A stretch of DNA of 64,000 nt from Sporosarcina sp. ACRSL (GTDB lineage Bacteria > Bacillota > Bacilli > Bacillales_A > Planococcaceae), in contig NZ_JAKRNT010000001.1 of the NCBI RefSeq assembly GCF_022346605.1, forward strand, positions 515,117 to 579,116, in the 5' to 3' direction. Of the stretch, positions 55,837 through 63,907 are shown piece after piece. A program made the translations under genes and the position numbers. A model generated the notes under the pieces. That model made no database searches. It was given only the letters and a program-made list of their open reading frames with translations, and was not told where the DNA came from. How positions within the stretch are numbered: position 1 is the stretch's first letter; each line of letters begins with the position of its first letter.

Positions 55837-56229
55837 TTAGAGAGCAAGCACGTACAAGAGAAGCAGAACCATGAATGGCTCCTGAACAGTCATTGAGCGA
55901 TTGAACCTATCAACAGCAACATCACGGCTATAGTTTACAGTGATAGATACGATTTTCCCTACAAACTTGTGTAATCGAACTTGTCGCATGGTCTCTTCGT
56001 AAAGTTCTAAAAGAATTGTCTTAGCTTCCACAATGGTATAATCCCTTATAAGCGTTTGAACGCGACCATAACCCTTTGTTTTGGATACTTTACCCACATT
56101 AGAGTCAACAGAGTTGTAAGGTATGAATAATCCATTAAAGATGCTAGTATCTATACCCCAAGAATGCAAAAACCACTCACGACCTAGGACGCCGAAGCGT
56201 TTCTCCAACTTTCCAACAGGGTAATGCAT
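55837..56229 (-). pseudogene. Remnant of a Y-family DNA polymerase (UvrX/YqjW-like)
   Basis: The 130-residue frame begins YPVGKLEKRFGVLGREWFLHSWGID and continues to YTIVEAKTILLELYEE and SITVNYSRD, aligning with UvrX residues ~218-330 (thumb/little-finger), but diverged from the intact gene. The catalytic palm is missing; upstream, KLALNI is in a different frame, indicating a frameshift, and the end turns into unrelated MVLLLLYVLAL. It is not a copy of the uvrX next door but a different paralogue. Confidence 0.7.
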
Positions 56230-56256
56230 AAATGTTTAGGGCTAATTTAGCGATAC

Positions 56257-56303
56257 GGCAATAGAGTGAAATGAAGAGGCATCTATCCAATAGGATGGAT
56301 GCC
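56257..56303 (+). repeat. Second copy of the lipoprotein 3' end and terminator
   Basis: CGGCAATAGAGTGAAATGAAGAGGCATC repeats (in part) 50473-50500, including the region of the last lipoprotein codons, followed by the same GAGGCATCTATCC...GGATGGATGCCT stem. It marks the right side of the inserted island. Confidence 0.8.
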
Positions 56304-56522
56304 TCAGCCTGTTGACAAACGCTCGCATCCGTTGTTGCTCGTGTCGCTCGTCCGCTCATGAACTTAAGTTCTATTCGCGTCTTCGCTCCACTTCGCGCGG
56401 GCTCGCAGGAGGCGAGTCATGCAACCGTTGCCACAGGACGTGGCGATCTTAGGTTGTCTTCCTTGACAAGCGTTTTCAATCAGGCTGAAGGAAATCTCGA
56501 CTTATCAGTTTTTCCCTTTAAT
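56304..56522. other. Non-coding G+C-richer segment
   Basis: No convincing gene; a 68-codon frame at 56358 lacks a ribosome site. It holds a nested hairpin, CAACC(gtt)GCCAC-AGGAC-GTGGC...GGTTG at 56422-56456, typical of intergenic repeats, but no second copy is present in this window. Confidence 0.4.
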
Positions 56523-56561
56523 GAGTGTAGACAAAGTCAAAGACCTACTTTGTCTACACTC
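56523..56561. repeat. Perfect 15-bp inverted repeat
   Basis: GAGTGTAGACAAAGT (56523-56537) and ACTTTGTCTACACTC (56547-56561) around 9 bases. No T tract follows directly; it could be a structured end of the inserted segment or a remnant terminal repeat. Confidence 0.7.
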
Positions 56562-56563
56562 TG

Positions 56564-56596
56564 AGGCATCTATCCAATAGGACGGATGCTTTTTTG
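56564..56596 (+). terminator. Third copy of the lipoprotein-type terminator
   Basis: GAGGCATCTATCC / GGACGGATGC stem and a T tract, followed by the same intergenic leader as at 50530-50585. Presumably the original downstream flank of the locus before insertion. Confidence 0.7.
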
Positions 56597-56651
56597 CGTT
56601 TGTACAGGCTATTTCGGCTACCCTCCGCTTTTTAATTAACAATAAGAACCA

Positions 56652-56698
56652 TTGAATATGAACATTTGTTCCGGGTATACTATATAGAACAAGTGTTC
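56652..56698 (+). promoter_or_regulatory. SOS-controlled promoter of uvrX with two LexA boxes
   Basis: TTGAAT (56652-56657), 18-base spacer, TATACT (56676-56681). Two sites match the Firmicute LexA box GAAC-N4-GTTC: GAACATTTGTTC (56660-56671) in the spacer and GAACAAGTGTTC (56687-56698) just after the -10, 27 bases apart. Both would block the promoter, so DNA-damage induction of uvrX is expected. Confidence 0.8.
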
Positions 56699-56717
56699 TT
56701 TACAGGAGGGAATGCGT

Positions 56718-57971
56718 ATGTACGAAAATTTACCGGATCGGAAAATCGTATGCCTCGATATGCGGAGTTTTTACGCTAGCTGCGCGGCCGCAATCGAAGG
56801 GCTCGATGTCATGGATACACCTATCGCCATTATCGGCAATAAAGAGCGAAAAGGAGGCATCGTCCTCGCCGCTTCTCCTGCCTTGAAAAAGGAATTCGGC
56901 GTGCAGACGGGAATGCGGCTATATGAAATTCCCGATGACCCATCCATACGGCTCATTGAACCGAAAATGCAGTTTTATATCGATGTTTCAATGGAAATCG
57001 CGCGCCATTTGAACCGCTATGTGCCGAAGGAGGCAATCCATGTCTATTCCGTCGATGAAAGCTTCATTGACTTAGGAGGGACGGAGCGATTATGGGGCAA
57101 TCCCGAAGAGACAGTTAAACGGATACAGGATGAACTCGTCGACCAATTTCAACTAAGATCGGCATGTGGCATGGGTCCGAATATGCTGATGTCAAAACTC
57201 GCCCTCGACTTGGATGCAAAGAAGACCGGCTTCGCTCGCTGGACGTATGAAGACGTGCCAAAGAGGCTATGGCCGGTAGCGCCGCTCAGCCGCATGTGGG
57301 GCATCGGCAGCCGGCTTGAAAGGACGCTGAACAACATGGGGATCTTCTCAGTAGGCGATTTAGCCCGCACACCTCTCGAACGGCTTGAAACGAAATTCGG
57401 CGTCATGGGAAACCAATTGTACCATCATGCGCATGGCATCGACTTGTCCGACCTCGGAGCGCCTCTCGTCGAAGGCCAGATCAGCTACGGAAAAGGGCAA
57501 ATCTTGTATCGCGATTACACGAAGCGGGAAGACATCCTTGCCGTCATCCTTGAAATGTGTGAAGACGTCGCCTTGCGGGCGAGGGAAGCGCGAAAGGCGG
57601 GACGGACAGTCCATCTGTCCATCGGGTATTCAAAAAACTCGCTCGGAGGAGGCTTCGGACGTTCACGTTCAATGCACGAAGCAACAAATGACACGATGAC
57701 CATTTACAGGCTTTGCACAAAGCTTCTCGACGAATTCCACGACGGTCGCCCCGTACGCCGTATCGCCATCAGTCTCGCAAATTTAGAAAATGAATATGCG
57801 ATGCAGCTCAGCCTTTTCGATCAGCACAAATGGCGCAACCGCCAGCTCGGGGAGGCGATGGATTCATTACGCAAAAAGTACGGCTCCACAGCTATACTAC
57901 GCGCAGTCTCCTACACGGACGCCGGAACTGCCGTCCATCGGTCAAAGTTGATTGGGGGACATTACAAATAG
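56718..57971 (+). CDS. uvrX: Y-family translesion DNA polymerase, UvrX type
   Basis: 417 residues. The palm has the first metal aspartate in VCLDMRSFYAS (D14, steric-gate Y19) and the second acidic pair in YSVDESFIDLGG (D113, E114); finger, thumb (GIGSRLERTLNNMGI) and little-finger domains follow. UvrX/YqjW-like polymerases bypass damaged bases, often under LexA. ATG 56718 is chosen over 56712 because AGGAGGG lies 7 bases upstream. A YolD-like protein follows, its usual partner, though a repeat copy separates them. Confidence 0.92.
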   Translation: MYENLPDRKIVCLDMRSFYASCAAAIEGLDVMDTPIAIIGNKERKGGIVLAASPALKKEFGVQTGMRLYEIPDDPSIRLIEPKMQFYIDVSMEIARHLNRYVPKEAIHVYSVDESFIDLGGTERLWGNPEETVKRIQDELVDQFQLRSACGMGPNMLMSKLALDLDAKKTGFARWTYEDVPKRLWPVAPLSRMWGIGSRLERTLNNMGIFSVGDLARTPLERLETKFGVMGNQLYHHAHGIDLSDLGAPLVEGQISYGKGQILYRDYTKREDILAVILEMCEDVALRAREARKAGRTVHLSIGYSKNSLGGGFGRSRSMHEATNDTMTIYRLCTKLLDEFHDGRPVRRIAISLANLENEYAMQLSLFDQHKWRNRQLGEAMDSLRKKYGSTAILRAVSYTDAGTAVHRSKLIGGHYK

Positions 57972-57988
57972 ATGTTATAGTAAGCTCC

Positions 57989-58115
57989 GTTGATTGGAGC
58001 GGAAGGCGGCGACTCCAGCGGGAAAGCGAGACAGGGGAGACCCCGGAGGGAGCGAAGCGACTGAGGAGGCTCACCGCTCGCCCGCGGAAAGCGTCCGCCT
58101 GGAGCGGAAATCAAC
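57989..58115 (+). repeat. ~130-bp intergenic repeat, copy D
   Basis: Starts GTTGATTGGAGCGGAAGGCG and ends with GGAGCGGAAATCAAC, giving the clearest end complementarity of the four copies. The interior contains CGACTCCAGCGGGAAAGCG, GACCCCGGAGGGAGCGAAGC and GAGGAGGCTCACCGCTCGCC. It is placed between uvrX and yolD. Confidence 0.85.
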
Positions 58116-58139
58116 AATTTCGTAAAGGGAGATGATCTG

Positions 58140-58472
58140 ATGATTCGTGACCGAGGACGAATTAAATGGACGGCGATGATGTTGCCGGAGCATGTCGAAC
58201 AACTGCGGGAATGGCAAAAGGAAGACGGACTGCAAATAAGACAACAGCCCGACGAACAGCAACTTGAACAATGGAACTATCAAATCCACGAAGCAGCGGA
58301 AAGGAAATTACAACTATCTGTACAGTACTGGAACGACGCAAAAGTAGCAGAAGGCAAAGGATACATCAAAAAAATTGATGCCTTGGAAGGGACCCTTCAT
58401 CTCGTTTCCGAAAAAGGTGAAACACACCGTATCCCATTTGTCCACCTAAAAAGTATTTCAGAAACCGAATAA
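58140..58472 (+). CDS. YolD-like protein
   Basis: 110 residues of the YolD-like family that accompanies uvrX/yqjW polymerases: N-terminal RDRGRIKWTAMMLPEHVEQLREW, and a C-terminal small beta domain (YIKKIDALEGTLHLV). Function is unknown but co-occurrence suggests a role with the polymerase. AAGGGAG lies 9 bases before the ATG. It has no separate LexA box. Confidence 0.85.
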   Translation: MIRDRGRIKWTAMMLPEHVEQLREWQKEDGLQIRQQPDEQQLEQWNYQIHEAAERKLQLSVQYWNDAKVAEGKGYIKKIDALEGTLHLVSEKGETHRIPFVHLKSISETE

Positions 58473-58547
58473 TTTAAGTTTCGTACCTTTTCTATTGTTC
58501 AGACTTTTGGTAGACTATTCAAGGATAGAGAAAAGAGGGGGAATACT

Positions 58548-60302
58548 GTGAAAGTCTTACTGCAGCTTGGCTGGTTTTTCAAACAAAGGAAGAAACAATA
58601 TGGACTCGGTATCGCAGCGCTTATGTTCGTTTCCATATTGCAATTGCTTCCTCCGAAAATCATCGGCTTGATCGTCGACGATATTACGGAAGCCACATTA
58701 ACAGCTTCCGAACTGACAAAATGGCTCGTCATCTTGGCAGTTGCCGGAATTCTCATGTACGTGTCACGCTATTTTTGGCGCGTCATGATTTTCGGTTCCG
58801 CAGTTCTTTTATCACGGACAATGCGTGAAAAATTATTCAATCACTTTACAAGGATGTCACCTTCTTTTTATCAAAAAAGACGGGTCGGGGATTTGATGGC
58901 CCACGCGACAAATGACATTAATGCCGTGCAACAAACGGCAGGTATGGGAATTTTGACACTGGTTGACTCCATTTCCACGGGAGGCTTCGTCATTTTGACG
59001 ATGGCGTTGACGATCAACTGGAAATTGACAATCATTGCGCTAATTCCGTTTCCATTCATGATTTTCCTGACGAGCTATTATGGGAGATTGCTGCGCCGCC
59101 GTTTCCGCTTTGCGCAAGAAGCGTTCTCCAATCTGAATGATAAGACACAGGAAAGCATTTCTGGAATCAAGGTAATTAAAACATTTGGACAGCAGAAAGA
59201 AGATATTGAAGATTTCACGGATTTATCGACGGATGTCGTCGCAAAAAATATGAGGGTTGCGAAAGTGGATGCTCTTTTTGATCCGACCATTACAGGTATC
59301 TTTGCGGTATCTTATATTCTATCTTTCTATTTCGGTACGAAATTCATCATTGCGGGGGATATGTCCATCGGAGACATGGTGGCGTTCAGTACATACCTAG
59401 GATTGCTTGTATGGCCAATGCTCGCTTTCGGGTTCCTGTTCAACATCGTGGAACGCGGAAATGCGTCGTACAGCCGGATTACAGAATTGTTGTCCATCAC
59501 TCCTGATATTAAAGACGTTACAGGAGCAATTGATCGACGTCCGGAAGGCGATCTTCACTTCGATATCGATGAATTCAAATTCCCTGACGATGAAAGTCCG
59601 GCGCTTCATAACGTTCACTTCACATTGAAACGCGGGGAGACACTGGGAATTGTCGGAAAGACTGGCTCCGGAAAAACAGCTATCTTGAAATTGCTGTTGA
59701 GAGAATTTGAAGGATATAAAGGAAGCATCGTCTATGGCGGGCATCCGATCAAGCAATACAAGCAACAGCGTTTACGGGAGTCAATTGGCTACGTGCCGCA
59801 GGACCACTTCCTCTTCTCGACGACGATCGCGGAAAATATCGCGTTCACGAATCCGAAAATCGATCGGGAGAAAATTTACGAAGCAGCGCAGCTTGCCCAT
59901 ATCCACGATGACATTACAGGATTTGCGGAAGGTTATGAAACAGTTGTAGGGGAGCGTGGCGTTTCATTGTCCGGAGGCCAAAAGCAACGGGTATCGATTG
60001 CACGTGCTCTTATTATGCAACCTGAATTGCTCATTTTGGACGATTCGTTATCAGCAGTCGATGCCAAAACCGAAGAAGCGATTCTCGAATCGCTGAAACA
60101 GACCCGAACAGGGGAAACGACGATCATCACATCACACCGTCTAAGTGCGATTCAGCATGCCCATAAAATCATCGTTATGCATGAAGGGACAATTGTCGAA
60201 GCGGGTACACATGAAGAATTGCTCGCATTGGACGGAAGATATAAAGAAATGTACGACTTGCAGCAATTGGAAGTGCTCGTCGAGCAAGGAGGGGAAGAGT
60301 GA
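58548..60302 (+). CDS. ABC exporter, half-transporter with degenerate site (BmrC/YheI-like)
   Basis: 584 residues: six membrane helices (about 18-310) fused to an ATPase domain with GKTGSGKT (about 368), the signature LSGGQKQR and Walker B LLILDDSLSAVDAKTE, where the usual catalytic glutamate is aspartate. This asymmetric feature marks the non-catalytic half of heterodimeric exporters such as BmrC. GTG start at 58548. It pairs with the next gene through a 1-base overlap; multidrug or peptide export is likely. Confidence 0.88.
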   Translation: MKVLLQLGWFFKQRKKQYGLGIAALMFVSILQLLPPKIIGLIVDDITEATLTASELTKWLVILAVAGILMYVSRYFWRVMIFGSAVLLSRTMREKLFNHFTRMSPSFYQKRRVGDLMAHATNDINAVQQTAGMGILTLVDSISTGGFVILTMALTINWKLTIIALIPFPFMIFLTSYYGRLLRRRFRFAQEAFSNLNDKTQESISGIKVIKTFGQQKEDIEDFTDLSTDVVAKNMRVAKVDALFDPTITGIFAVSYILSFYFGTKFIIAGDMSIGDMVAFSTYLGLLVWPMLAFGFLFNIVERGNASYSRITELLSITPDIKDVTGAIDRRPEGDLHFDIDEFKFPDDESPALHNVHFTLKRGETLGIVGKTGSGKTAILKLLLREFEGYKGSIVYGGHPIKQYKQQRLRESIGYVPQDHFLFSTTIAENIAFTNPKIDREKIYEAAQLAHIHDDITGFAEGYETVVGERGVSLSGGQKQRVSIARALIMQPELLILDDSLSAVDAKTEEAILESLKQTRTGETTIITSHRLSAIQHAHKIIVMHEGTIVEAGTHEELLALDGRYKEMYDLQQLEVLVEQGGEE

Positions 60303-62089
60303 TGCAGATGGAAAAACAACCCAAATTGACAGCGAAGGACCAATGGATCGTATTCAAGCGACTGATGCGTTATGCGCTCCCGCATAAAGTAAGCATTTCA
60401 ATCGCATTGTTCTTCCTTGTCTTGACGATAACGGGAAGCATCGTCGGGCCGCTCATCATCCAATCGTTCATCGATAATTACTTGACGCCGCTTCACTTCC
60501 CGAGAAACGAAGTGATGACTCTTGCGCTCGTATACATCGGGCTCCAGATTTTCATTGTCGTTGTGTCATATTTTCAACTACTCCGTTTTCAGGACATTGC
60601 CTTGAAGGTTATTCAACAAATGAGGATTGATGTGTTCACAAAGGTCCAAGGACTCGGAATGCGCTATTTTGACAGGACACCGGCAGGAAGCATAGTGTCG
60701 CGTGTGACGAATGATACGGAATCGATAAAGGAAATGTTTGTCAGTGTCGTCGTTACTTTCTTGCAAGCGATTTTCGTCATTATCGGTGTCTATATTGCAC
60801 TCTTTTCACTTGACGTAAAACTTTCGATTGTATCATTGGTACTCTTGCCGTTATTCTTGGCAATTATCATCGTCTACCGGAGATACAGTGCTGATTTCTA
60901 TCAGGACATCCGGGAGCGGTTGAGCCAATTGAATGCCAAAATTGCCGAGTCGTTATCAGGTATGGGCATGATCCAAGCCTTCCGGCAAGAAGATAGATTG
61001 TCAAGTGAGTTCGATGATATTAATGAAGGACATTATCGCGCGGGAATGCGTAACATCAAATTCGATAGTGTGCTGTTAGGGCCATTCATCGACTTGCTGT
61101 ATGCATTTGCCATCGTCTTAGTCCTTGGCTATTTCGGATTCATGTCATTGGATAGTGCAGTCGAAGTCGGGGTCATCTATGCATTCACGACGCTCATTGG
61201 CCGTCTGTTCCAACCTGTCCAGCAAGTAATGCAGCGGATGTCCATCTTCCAACAGGCGCTCGTTTCTGCATCGCGTGTGTTCAAATTGATGGACGATCCG
61301 GATATGGAGCCTGCGCAACAAGAAACGAAGCATAAGGAAATCCAGGAAGGCACAATCGAATTCCGTAATGTGACATTTTCCTACGATGGTAAAAATGATG
61401 TGTTAAAGAACATTTCATTCACAGCAAACGCCGGCGAAACTGTTGCATTAGTCGGTCATACAGGAAGCGGAAAAAGCTCCATCATCAACCTGCTCATGAG
61501 GTTCTATGAGTACGACCAAGGGGAAATCCTCATTGACGGAGTCTCGTTAAAAGACTTGCCAAAAGCAGAATTAAGGAAAAAAATTGGACTCGTTCTGCAA
61601 GATCCGTTCTTGTTCTATGGGGATATCGAGAGCAATATCCGTTTGCATAATAAAGAGATGTCCTCAGAAGAAGTTCGAGCTGCGGCGGAATTTGTGCAGG
61701 CGAATGAATTCATAGAGAAACTTCCAGATAAATATTCACAGAAAGTGACAGAACGGGGATCGACGTTCTCAAGTGGGCAGCGTCAGCTCGTCGCGTTCGC
61801 TCGGACAATCGCTACGAACCCGAAAATCCTCGTACTGGACGAAGCTACTGCGAACATCGATACAGAAACGGAAGTGGCCATCCAAGCGAGCTTGGAAAAA
61901 ATGCGAAAGGGCCGTACGACAATTGCTATCGCCCACCGGTTGAGCACGATTCAGGATGCGGAGCTCATCCTCGTCCTTCACCAAGGAGAAATCGTCGAAC
62001 GCGGAAACCATCAGCAACTTCTCGCACAAAAAGGGCTTTATTATATGATGTACCAACTACAAAACGGTCTCATGGAAGACGCCATGTAA
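60302..62089 (+). CDS. ABC exporter, catalytic half (BmrD/YheH-like)
   Basis: 595 residues: six membrane helices (about 28-310), then the ATPase with GHTGSGKSS (about 382), FSSGQRQL as a variant signature, and Walker B ILVLDEATANIDTETE with the catalytic glutamate. Start 60302 (ATG) overlaps the previous stop; AGGAGGGGAAG precedes it. The two halves form one exporter. Confidence 0.88.
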   Translation: MQMEKQPKLTAKDQWIVFKRLMRYALPHKVSISIALFFLVLTITGSIVGPLIIQSFIDNYLTPLHFPRNEVMTLALVYIGLQIFIVVVSYFQLLRFQDIALKVIQQMRIDVFTKVQGLGMRYFDRTPAGSIVSRVTNDTESIKEMFVSVVVTFLQAIFVIIGVYIALFSLDVKLSIVSLVLLPLFLAIIIVYRRYSADFYQDIRERLSQLNAKIAESLSGMGMIQAFRQEDRLSSEFDDINEGHYRAGMRNIKFDSVLLGPFIDLLYAFAIVLVLGYFGFMSLDSAVEVGVIYAFTTLIGRLFQPVQQVMQRMSIFQQALVSASRVFKLMDDPDMEPAQQETKHKEIQEGTIEFRNVTFSYDGKNDVLKNISFTANAGETVALVGHTGSGKSSIINLLMRFYEYDQGEILIDGVSLKDLPKAELRKKIGLVLQDPFLFYGDIESNIRLHNKEMSSEEVRAAAEFVQANEFIEKLPDKYSQKVTERGSTFSSGQRQLVAFARTIATNPKILVLDEATANIDTETEVAIQASLEKMRKGRTTIAIAHRLSTIQDAELILVLHQGEIVERGNHQQLLAQKGLYYMMYQLQNGLMEDAM

Positions 62090-62094
62090 CCGAT

Positions 62095-62124
62095 CGGTTC
62101 GCCATCAACGGCGAACCGTTTTTT
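62095..62124 (+). terminator. Terminator of the ABC exporter operon
   Basis: 9-bp stem CGGTTCGCC / GGCGAACCG with a 6-base loop and TTTTTTCGTTTT. Confidence 0.92.
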
Positions 62125-62255
62125 CGTTTTAACTAGCTCCGAGTGGCTAATCGCACCCTCCTTTTCATTGTTCAAAAACTGTTCACAGTTAAAATAGGCG
62201 AATTTCGGCTTGGGATTTGATACGATGGGTGGAGAAGAGAGAAGGGGAGAGAATG

Positions 62256-62966
62256 ATGGCAACTGATTTAAATATATTTCTAGCATTCGGCGCAGGGTTT
62301 CTCAGTTTCATTTCGCCTTGTGTCCTGCCATTGTATCCGGCATTTATATCATACATTACCGGCATGTCGATAGAAGACTTGAAATCGGATTCAAAACGGA
62401 TGAACCGAAATGGCATGCTACATACGATATTCTTTTTACTCGGATTTTCGGTCGTATTCGTCTTTTTAGGCTTCAGTACATCATTTGTCGGCAACTTCTT
62501 CGTTCAGTACAAAGACTTGCTTAGACAAATCGGAGCTATTTTCATCGTATTATTCGGACTGATGGTCGTCGGGTTGTTTACACCGAAGTTTCTAATGAAA
62601 GACCATCGATTGCAATTCAAAAATCGTCCTTCCGGCTATTTAGGGACGGCTTTGATCGGCCTAGCGTTTTCTGCCGGATGGCAACCTTGTATGGGACCAA
62701 TCATCGGGGCTATTATTGGCCTAGCAGCTGCAAACCCGAGTTCCAGTATGCTGTATATGATGTTGTATGTACTCGGCTTCGCAATCCCATTTTTCGTCTT
62801 GTCGTTTTTCATTACACGACTTGGATGGATCCGCAGAAACAGCAACCTGATCATGAAAATTGGAGGCTATATCATGATTGCATTCGGTATTTTGCTGTTC
62901 TTTGACGGTATCGTATTTTTAACAAGTTTGCTTAGCCCAATTTTCGGTGATTTCCAAGGGTTTTAA
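62256..62966 (+). CDS. ccdA: CcdA, cytochrome c biogenesis thiol transporter
   Basis: 236 residues, six membrane helices, the short CcdA form of the DsbD core. Two redox cysteines: FISPCVLPLYPAF (helix 1) and GWQPCMGPIIGA (helix 4). It moves reducing equivalents across the membrane to keep apocytochrome c and other extracytoplasmic thiols reduced. MATDLNIFLAFGAGFLSF N-terminus fits ATG 62256, seven bases after GGGGAG; the frame from 62217 is too long. Confidence 0.95.
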   Translation: MATDLNIFLAFGAGFLSFISPCVLPLYPAFISYITGMSIEDLKSDSKRMNRNGMLHTIFFLLGFSVVFVFLGFSTSFVGNFFVQYKDLLRQIGAIFIVLFGLMVVGLFTPKFLMKDHRLQFKNRPSGYLGTALIGLAFSAGWQPCMGPIIGAIIGLAAANPSSSMLYMMLYVLGFAIPFFVLSFFITRLGWIRRNSNLIMKIGGYIMIAFGILLFFDGIVFLTSLLSPIFGDFQGF

Positions 62967-62982
62967 TAATCATCAACACTAG

Positions 62983-63015
62983 AGCCTCTTAGCATTGCTA
63001 GGAGGCGTAATTTAT
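62983..63015 (+). terminator. Hairpin between ccdA and the thioredoxin-like gene
   Basis: GCCTCTTAGC / GCTAGGAGGC (10 bp, one G-U) with a short 3-base loop, followed by GTAATTTATT; weak termination, so partial readthrough is likely. Confidence 0.5.
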
Positions 63016-63036
63016 TGTGAAGTGGAGGAACTGCCG

Positions 63037-63366
63037 ATGAAAGAGATAGCATCCTTTGAACAATGGCTCAACATATTGGCGAGTGAGCCACGGCTATTAT
63101 TGTTTGTGAAAACAGATCATTGCTCCGTCTGTGAAGGGCTTTATCCGCAAGTTGCGAGTCTTCAAGAGGACTATCCATTCCCTTTTTATAAGGTGAATGT
63201 GGCACAAATCCCTGAAATGGCGGGACAGCTTTCTTTATTCACCGCTCCTGTCGTACTTCTATTTCGACAAGGAAAGGAAACAGCAAGATTTGCCAGATTC
63301 GTTCAGATGGAACAGTTGAAATATCGGATGGATGAATTGGTGGAGTGGGGGGACGAGCATGTATAA
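63037..63366 (+). CDS. Thioredoxin-like protein
   Basis: 109 residues of the thioredoxin fold with the active-site CSVC in FVKTDHCSVCEGLYP (about residues 24-27) and the cis-proline region TAPVVLLF. No signal peptide or anchor, so cytosolic. Start 63037 follows GTGGAGGAACTGCC. It overlaps ccdC by 8 bases and lies after ccdA, suggesting that it feeds electrons to CcdA. Confidence 0.85.
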   Translation: MKEIASFEQWLNILASEPRLLLFVKTDHCSVCEGLYPQVASLQEDYPFPFYKVNVAQIPEMAGQLSLFTAPVVLLFRQGKETARFARFVQMEQLKYRMDELVEWGDEHV

Positions 63367-63892
63367 ACTTCAAGAAATCATTGATTTTATTTTTAATGAA
63401 ATCCCCTCTATCTATTTAATCGTCGGCTCAACATTATTATTTCTATTTATGGGTACACTTGCATTCATCGTCCGCACAAAAGCTGCGAAAAGGCCGATAT
63501 CACCGAAAAAAATCATATTGCCGCCGCTGTTCATGTCGACAGGGGCGCTTATGTTTTTATTTGAAGAGTTTCGAGTGCCATGGCCGCAAGTCATTGAATC
63601 GATTTTCGTCGGACTGCTTTTTTCGATTGTCTTAATTAAAACGACGAACTTTGAAGAAAAGGATGATAAACTCTACGTAAAAAAGTCGAAAGCATTCCTA
63701 CTCATCCTTTTCGGGTTACTCATTGTACGTTTTGTTGCAAAATTGATATTAAGCAGCTCAATCAATGTCGGTGAGCTTGGCGGCATGTTCTGGATTCTCG
63801 CATTCGCCATGATTGTCCCATGGCGCATTGGGATGCTTGTAAAATACTTCAACCTAAAAAACGCCATTGAAAAAACCTCTGCACTGACATAA
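63359..63892 (+). CDS. ccdC: CcdC membrane protein (DUF1453)
   Basis: 177 residues with four to five membrane helices (YLIVGSTLLFLFMGTLAFIV and others), matching the CcdC/DUF1453 family that accompanies ccdA in Bacilli. Its role in cytochrome c biogenesis is contextual. Start 63359 with GTGGGGGGACGAG ahead; the longer frame from 63332 runs back into the thioredoxin gene. Confidence 0.88.
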   Translation: MYKLQEIIDFIFNEIPSIYLIVGSTLLFLFMGTLAFIVRTKAAKRPISPKKIILPPLFMSTGALMFLFEEFRVPWPQVIESIFVGLLFSIVLIKTTNFEEKDDKLYVKKSKAFLLILFGLLIVRFVAKLILSSSINVGELGGMFWILAFAMIVPWRIGMLVKYFNLKNAIEKTSALT

Positions 63893-63907
63893 GAAAATGA
63901 GACAAAT

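Noticed and set aside
56358..56564. 68-codon open frame in the non-coding segment right of the island
   Set aside because: No ribosome site, ends inside the perfect inverted repeat and the terminator copy, and covers a hairpin region.
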